A stretch of DNA of 25,777 nt, taken from contig URTZ01000007.1 of the NCBI GenBank assembly GCA_900550825.1, forward strand, positions 1 through 25,777. Reading direction: 5' to 3'. The notes under the pieces are model-generated. The model had not been told where the DNA came from. It saw only the letters and a list, made by a program, of their open reading frames with translations, and made no database searches. A program made the translations under genes and the position numbers. The DNA comes from an uncultured Collinsella sp. (GTDB taxonomy: Bacteria > Actinomycetota > Coriobacteriia > Coriobacteriales > Coriobacteriaceae). Shown here one piece after another: positions 21,699 through 25,777 of this stretch (positions within the stretch are counted from its first letter, which is position 1; each line of letters starts with the position of its first letter).

Positions 21699-22148
21699 AT
21701 GGGTCGCCGTGCTATTTCGATAGCCCTTGCAGTGGTCTGCCTGGCTGTGCTCCTGGGCGCTACAGGGCTGTTTGCTATAAGCCGGGAAACGTCCTATATG
21801 CAGGAATGCGCTTCCGAAGGGTTTGCCATTGACGGTTACTATCGGGACGACAAGACGAGTCTGGAAACCCTGGCCTTTCTTGAAGAGGATAACCATCGGT
21901 GGCAACTGGTCGACAAAGACGGCAGCTGCGTTGACGGGCAGTTTAAGCGTACGGATGACCCCAACATCCTGATATTAAAGAAGGAAAACGGCGAAGAATT
22001 CGGCACGGTTCACGTTGCGTATATATCGCGCCGACGCAATCAGGGACAGATTTACCTAATTAGAAATACTGAGGTGACCCGATTTTATCTTGTGAGCACC
22101 GATCCGGCGTTTACGGTGGAGTCTGGCGATGTCGATGCGGACGTCTGA
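21699..22148 (+). CDS. Membrane-anchored hypothetical protein
   Basis: Protein of 149 residues that I do not recognise. Residues 5-27 (AISIALAVVCLAVLLGATGL) form an uncleaved signal or single membrane anchor after two Arg, so the rest faces outward. The outer part is rich in alternating polar/hydrophobic strands (GYYRDD, RWQLVDKDG, GQFKRTDDPNILILKK, GQIYLIRN), suggesting a small beta-barrel or sandwich. Two cysteines at about 38 and 77 could form a disulphide. No convincing Shine-Dalgarno precedes the ATG. Codon use is less GC-rich than in neighbouring genes, and it follows a decayed gene, so this may be a recently acquired patch. Confidence 0.6.
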   Translation: MGRRAISIALAVVCLAVLLGATGLFAISRETSYMQECASEGFAIDGYYRDDKTSLETLAFLEEDNHRWQLVDKDGSCVDGQFKRTDDPNILILKKENGEEFGTVHVAYISRRRNQGQIYLIRNTEVTRFYLVSTDPAFTVESGDVDADV

Positions 22149-22170
22149 TTCACGGCAATAAAACAGCGAA

Positions 22171-22197
22171 CGGGGCGCGGGTATGAACTGCACCCCG
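22171..22197. terminator. Possible terminator between convergent genes
   Basis: CGGGGCG and CACCCCG pair (one G-U) around 13 nt, followed by CTATTTG on the plus strand. It sits between the hypothetical gene and the convergent DUF389 gene. The U-tract is poor. Confidence 0.35.
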
Positions 22198-22273
22198 CTA
22201 TTTGCTCGTGTCCGTATTGCGTCTGCGCCTCGTCATAACTTGCGTCCGTGCGAGCATTCGTCCCGCGCCGGCA

Positions 22274-23413
22274 TCACTTGACATCGAACTCCACGCGATC
22301 GAGCTCGGGCACATTGAGGTCGATGAGCTTGCGGGCGACGTGGCGGTCGCGTGCCCCGAGCGCCTCGCTTGTCGTCACATGGGCGACAACCTCGCGCTCG
22401 ACGATGCCCTCCTCGTCGCCTTCGGTGGCCGAGGTCTCGACGGCGACGGTGTAGTCCTTAAAGCCTGGCAGCACCGCCGCAAGCTCGCGCGTGGTTTCGG
22501 TGACGCCGTAGCCGTCCTGCACGCCGGCCTGCGCCGAGCCAATGGAACCCGCCGTCATAACGATGCAGGGGATGGCAAAGATTACCGTGCCCACGATGAT
22601 GCGGCGGCGCACCTTGCGCGATAGCTCGTCGACCTCGGCATTTTCCTCGGCAGTCACAATACCGTCGCCGTTGAGGTCGCGCTTGAGCGGCACGCGCAAA
22701 AGAAGCAGAACGGCTTCGGCCGCGAGTGCGATAAAGACCACGTTGATGCCAAACTCGTAAAGCGCCGAGAGAAACAGTGACCCGCTTGCGATGGCGATGC
22801 CATAGCCCGCCGCGCACAGGGGCGGCATGAGCGCGGTCGCCACAGCCACCCCGGCGATGAGCGTGGCGGGTTCCTGGTCGCGCGAGTTGCCCAGGCCACC
22901 CGCAAAGCCGCCCGCGAGCGCGACGGCAAGGCCCCACACAGTCGGTGTCGAATTGTCGATGATGGCGGCCGTGGTGGTGCCAAGGGGCGAGAGCTTAAAG
23001 TACAACGTGGACGTGACCAGGCAAAAGACCATCTGCAGCGCGAGGCCGGCGACGGCCTCAAGGGTGATCTCGCGGTCGAGCGTGGCGATGCCGTATGCCA
23101 TGGCAAGGACCGAGCCCATGAGCGGGCAGATGAGCATGGCGCCTACAATGGCGATATCCGAGTCGATATCGAGGCCGATGCTCGCGATCAACATGGCAAT
23201 GATCAAGATGCATAAGTGTGAGCCAGTCAGGCGCGCCCCGTTTACAAAGCGCTTGCGAATCACGTGATAGGGCGCGCGTCCCTCGCGAATGTTGAATGCC
23301 CGCTTTAGAAAGCGGCTTGCGTTCTCCATGGCCTCGCTGTGGGCGGGGCGGATGCCATGGCGCCGATGATGGCGCTCGCGCAGTCGCTTGAGCTGTTGTT
23401 TATCGAGTTCCAT
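22274..23413 (-). CDS. DUF389 (TIGR00341-type) membrane protein with EF-hand-like loop
   Basis: Integral membrane protein of 379 residues. After a basic cytoplasmic N-terminus (1-60) come DUF389 motifs: LIIAMLIASIGLDIDSD, AIVGAMLICPLMGSVLA, and the later IAGVAVATALMPPLCAAGYG, spread over about seven membrane segments to residue 240. A cytoplasmic-looking linker (about 241-270) contains DLNGDGIVTAEE, a textbook 12-residue EF-hand calcium loop, not usual for this family. One more membrane segment (about 271-292) and a soluble C-terminal domain follow. Function of DUF389 is unknown. ATG 23413 is preferred over GTG 23419 because GAGGTG lies about 4 nt before it. Confidence 0.85.
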   Translation of the reverse strand: MELDKQQLKRLRERHHRRHGIRPAHSEAMENASRFLKRAFNIREGRAPYHVIRKRFVNGARLTGSHLCILIIAMLIASIGLDIDSDIAIVGAMLICPLMGSVLAMAYGIATLDREITLEAVAGLALQMVFCLVTSTLYFKLSPLGTTTAAIIDNSTPTVWGLAVALAGGFAGGLGNSRDQEPATLIAGVAVATALMPPLCAAGYGIAIASGSLFLSALYEFGINVVFIALAAEAVLLLLRVPLKRDLNGDGIVTAEENAEVDELSRKVRRRIIVGTVIFAIPCIVMTAGSIGSAQAGVQDGYGVTETTRELAAVLPGFKDYTVAVETSATEGDEEGIVEREVVAHVTTSEALGARDRHVARKLIDLNVPELDRVEFDVK

Positions 23414-23564
23414 GTCCACCTCGTATTGCCGTAGGAACGCGGGTGCGTTCGCAGCATGTACTCTACACCGTGACGGGCGGGGCGGTCATCTTGACATGGA
23501 ACTTAGGCGAGCAGGCAAAGGAAGACACGCCACATACAAGTACTGCCGAGGGTTTCGGCAGATA

Positions 23565-23602
23565 CAAAAAGCGCGGGGCCGGATGGTCTCCGACCCCGCG
23601 CT
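23565..23602 (-). terminator. Terminator of the OPT transporter gene
   Basis: Arms 23570-23583 and 23589-23602 (AGCGCGGGG-type, one mismatch) pair around 5 nt; on the minus strand TTTTTG follows. It begins about 25 bp after the OPT stop. The gap to 23414 also has a 7-bp hairpin (23543-23561) and should carry the DUF389 promoter, perhaps with TAGAGT on the minus strand near 23465. Confidence 0.85.
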
Positions 23603-23627
23603 CTGCACGGGTGCGTTGTTGTTTGGT

Positions 23628-25331
23628 TTAGCCCAGCAGGCTCAGGCCAACAGAGACAAACGCCAGGATAACGCCGACGATGGACTCGCCGCCGAGCAGG
23701 CCGCTGGCGACAACCAGGCCCTGCTCTTGGAAGGCGGCGTCCTTGGCAGCCCTCTCCTCGTCAGAAAGACCAGCGGTGGCGTCGCGGTGGGCGGACCACT
23801 TGTCGTAGGCGAGCTTGACGCAGGAGCCCAGGAATGCCGTGAGTGACATGTAGAACGGCAGGTACACGCCCAGGCCGATCATCATGGCCGGAATGCCGAG
23901 CCAGTACATGACGATACCGGCGATAAAGCCGCCAACGAACCACGGCACGCTCGGGATGCCCGAGACCATGGTGGCGACGACGCTTGCCTGCGCGGCAACA
24001 AAGCTCTTGTCGGGACCAAAGGCGTCCGGGCCATAGGCGGTGACGAGCGCGACCATGACGGCTGCGGCGACCAGGGCGCCCACGATGCCGCCGATGGCCT
24101 GGCCGATCCACTGCGCACGCGGGTTGGTGCCCAGCACGGCGCCGGCCTTAAAGTCGTTCATGACGTCGCCCGCAAGGCCGCACGCCACGGCTACGATGCC
24201 GGCGATAAAGAACAGCTTGACCTGAGCGATCTGTGCAAAGGCAGCCACGATGAGCATAACGATGAGGCCAAAGATCTCCATGGGGTCGATGCCCGTCTGG
24301 CCGCAGCTCTGTGCGCTCATGATGGTGGTGACAAAGGTGAACAGCGTGACGATGACAGCCGGGACGGGACCAAGGTCGAGCGCGATGGCGACGATCACGG
24401 CGATGGCGGCAGCGCCCAGGCCGATGATGCCGGCGTCGAGTTTAAGGGAGCCCGAGATGAGCGACTGCTCGTCGGTGTCGGTGGAGCTATCGGCGGCAAG
24501 ACCGCGGACGATACCGGCGACCTGCGGCAGGATGTCCTTGAGGACGACGGCGACGCCAAAGCCCATCATGAGACCCATACCCAGGGACTTGACGATGCCC
24601 TGCGCAGTCACAACGTCGAACAGGCCGGCAGCGGTGCCGCCGACGATGATGCCAAAGTTGCCCAGCAGCGCGCCGGCAAACCAGAAGGCGACCGGGGCGA
24701 AGCCCACGAGGAAGCCGACGGAGAGCAGCATGGGCGAGTTGTAGATGCCAAAGGTCACGCCGGGGATGTTGAGCGTGCACAGCATGCTGGGCACCACGCC
24801 CAGGGCGTCGCGCAGCACGCTATAGATGCCGGCGATGGCCATGGAACCAAAGAGCTGCTTGCCGGTTTTGCCGCCAGCCTCGGTCGCGCGCAAGGTCTGA
24901 GCTGCGGCGTTGCCGGTGGGGAACTCAAGCGCGGCGTCCACGATAAAGTGACGGTGGATGAGCGCGGTGGCCAGCAGGCCCAGGATGGTGCCGGCGAGTG
25001 CCACGATAAACATGTCGAGCCAGCTGATCTGGTCGGCATAGCCCAGCATCCAGGCACCCGGGATGGTAAACGCTAGGCCGCCGGCGACCATGGCGCCCGC
25101 GGACATGATGGTGTGGGTGACGTTGGCCTCGTTGAGGCTGGCATTGCCCATGAGCTTAAGGAAGAACAGCGAGATGACGGCAGCGAAGACGATCGGCCAG
25201 GGGAGAGCGCCCATCTTGAGGGCGGTGTAGGCCGAGCTTGCCGTGATGATCATGCAGCCAAGGACGCCGATGACGACGCCGCGCAGCGTGAGTTGCCCGC
25301 GCATCGAAGCGCGGTTCGAGGGATTGCTCAT
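23628..25331 (-). CDS. OPT family oligopeptide transporter
   Basis: Integral membrane protein of 567 residues with about 14-16 hydrophobic segments, of the OPT/YSL superfamily. Typical stretches are LTLRGVVIGVLGCMIITASSAYTALKMGALPW near the N-terminus, EFPTGNAAAQTLRATEAGGKTGKQL (about 137-160), and the long glycine-rich helices of the second half. Bacterial members are thought to import oligopeptides or metal-chelator complexes by proton symport. AAAGGAG lies about 6 nt before the ATG. It is monocistronic, divergent from the pantothenate kinase gene, and has its own terminator. Substrate unknown; a peptide fits an amino-acid-fermenting lifestyle. Confidence 0.92.
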   Translation of the reverse strand: MSNPSNRASMRGQLTLRGVVIGVLGCMIITASSAYTALKMGALPWPIVFAAVISLFFLKLMGNASLNEANVTHTIMSAGAMVAGGLAFTIPGAWMLGYADQISWLDMFIVALAGTILGLLATALIHRHFIVDAALEFPTGNAAAQTLRATEAGGKTGKQLFGSMAIAGIYSVLRDALGVVPSMLCTLNIPGVTFGIYNSPMLLSVGFLVGFAPVAFWFAGALLGNFGIIVGGTAAGLFDVVTAQGIVKSLGMGLMMGFGVAVVLKDILPQVAGIVRGLAADSSTDTDEQSLISGSLKLDAGIIGLGAAAIAVIVAIALDLGPVPAVIVTLFTFVTTIMSAQSCGQTGIDPMEIFGLIVMLIVAAFAQIAQVKLFFIAGIVAVACGLAGDVMNDFKAGAVLGTNPRAQWIGQAIGGIVGALVAAAVMVALVTAYGPDAFGPDKSFVAAQASVVATMVSGIPSVPWFVGGFIAGIVMYWLGIPAMMIGLGVYLPFYMSLTAFLGSCVKLAYDKWSAHRDATAGLSDEERAAKDAAFQEQGLVVASGLLGGESIVGVILAFVSVGLSLLG

Positions 25332-25355
25332 ATAAAACTCCTTTGCGTATATCCG

Positions 25356-25394
25356 CTTCCCCCGGGAGCGCCGCTACGGATACGGCGCGGGAAG
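25356..25394 (-). promoter_or_regulatory. Leader hairpin of the OPT gene
   Basis: CTTCCC/GGGAAG (25356-25361, 25389-25394) encloses GCGCCG/CGGCGC (25368-25373, 25383-25388) with a 6-nt bulge on one side and a 9-nt loop. It lies 25 bp upstream of the OPT start on the transcript side. It may be a terminator-like attenuator or a structural leader; no known riboswitch was recognised. Confidence 0.35.
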
Positions 25395-25523
25395 TCGGGT
25401 TACCAAGGGCCGCCGCGTGAGCTCGCGCGCGACCGCGCACCAGTATAGCCGTAAGCTAGTCATTTTGGGATGACTGGTTTAGGTAGGCGATATACTGCTG
25501 GGCAGACGAAAGGAGCGCCGACG

Positions 25524-25777
25524 ATGCTTAATGGGTGCGCATATATATTGACGGTCGACGTGGGCAACACGTTCATTCGCTTTGGCCTGTTTGCAGAGGA
25601 TTCGGCCGCGGCGCAGGAATGTCCGCTTGCGACGTGCGAGATCACCACGCCGTCGAGCATCACGGCAGACGAGGCGCGCATGCGTCTCGTGCAGGTCATG
25701 GCCGCACTGGCGGCCGATGCGGGCATGTCGGGTGCGCTTGTGCCCGCGGCTGCTGTGCTGGGCTGCGTGGTCCCGGC
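25524..25777 (+). CDS. coaX: Type III pantothenate kinase (5' part, runs off the window)
   Basis: The first 84 codons are present; the window end cuts the gene. TVDVGNTFIRFGLF (about 10-23) is the ASKHA phosphate-binding motif of CoaX, whose consensus is DxGNTxxxxGLF, and CVVPA (80-84) matches the conserved SVVP. The enzyme phosphorylates pantothenate in the first step of coenzyme A synthesis. GAAAGGAGC precedes the ATG by 7 nt. TATACT (25491-25496) is a good -10, but its -35 is weak. It is divergent from the OPT gene; the 192-bp gap also contains an AGTCAT/ATGACT inverted repeat at 25458-25475. Confidence 0.85.
   Translation, partial: MLNGCAYILTVDVGNTFIRFGLFAEDSAAAQECPLATCEITTPSSITADEARMRLVQVMAALAADAGMSGALVPAAAVLGCVVP

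Noticed and set aside
23491..23519. Perfect TTGACA on the plus strand as a promoter
   Set aside because: No acceptable -10 follows at 16-18 bp and no plus-strand gene lies downstream; both neighbours are on the minus strand.

Overview
The window is a high-GC chromosomal segment with strong purine-rich Shine-Dalgarno sequences and an anaerobe's gene set: a giant 2-hydroxyacyl-CoA dehydratase activase-like protein, a polar amino acid ABC importer, an OPT transporter and a broken arylsulfate sulfotransferase. Protein style and interspersed palindromes point to a gut Coriobacteriia, most likely Collinsella or a close relative. That assignment is from recognition and was not tested by a search.

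Layout. (1) 45-4366, minus strand: an amino acid ABC importer (lipoprotein, two permeases, ATPase) followed by a class I amidotransferase-fold gamma-glutamyl hydrolase, probably one operon from a promoter at 4410-4439. (2) 4487-4822: an interspersed palindrome, three tandem hairpins with an 80-81 bp period, and a terminator. (3) 4824-6605, minus: a Dxs-like thiamine diphosphate enzyme that lacks the residues expected to bind the glyceraldehyde 3-phosphate phosphate. (4) 6834-8414, plus: an HD-domain protein and a CmpB-type membrane protein. (5) 8451-10443, plus: an ammonium transporter and a PII protein, with a GlnR-box-like array upstream. (6) 10518-12546: a TetR regulator and an MFS exporter with two matching palindromic operators between them. 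(7) 12653-13516: a Cof-type HAD phosphatase.

(8) 13517-13981 is the most unusual region. It holds a 41-residue hydrophobic/basic peptide whose ribosome binding site is buried in a hairpin. A LexA-box-like site lies at its promoter, a convergent promoter lies on the other strand, the two ends mirror each other, and related palindromes flank the locus. It resembles an SOS-controlled type I toxin-antitoxin locus. (9) 14071-19574: a TetR regulator with a TTG start, then a 1593-residue two-activase protein. (10) 19692-19821: a 21-bp perfect inverted repeat element. (11) 19990-20949: a 3-hydroxyacyl-CoA dehydrogenase. (12) 21005-21508: the remnant of an arylsulfate sulfotransferase, then an unknown membrane-anchored protein (21699-22148). 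(13) Minus strand: a DUF389 membrane protein carrying an EF-hand-like loop, and an OPT transporter. (14) 25524 to the window end: the start of a type III pantothenate kinase.

Functional links: the ABC importer and hydrolase could take up and cleave gamma-glutamyl compounds. Amt and PII form a nitrogen module. Each TetR regulator sits next to its likely target. The activase-like protein and the 3-hydroxyacyl-CoA dehydrogenase both suggest acyl-CoA chemistry, but a shared pathway is only inferred. I saw no tRNA, rRNA, CRISPR array or complete insertion sequence.
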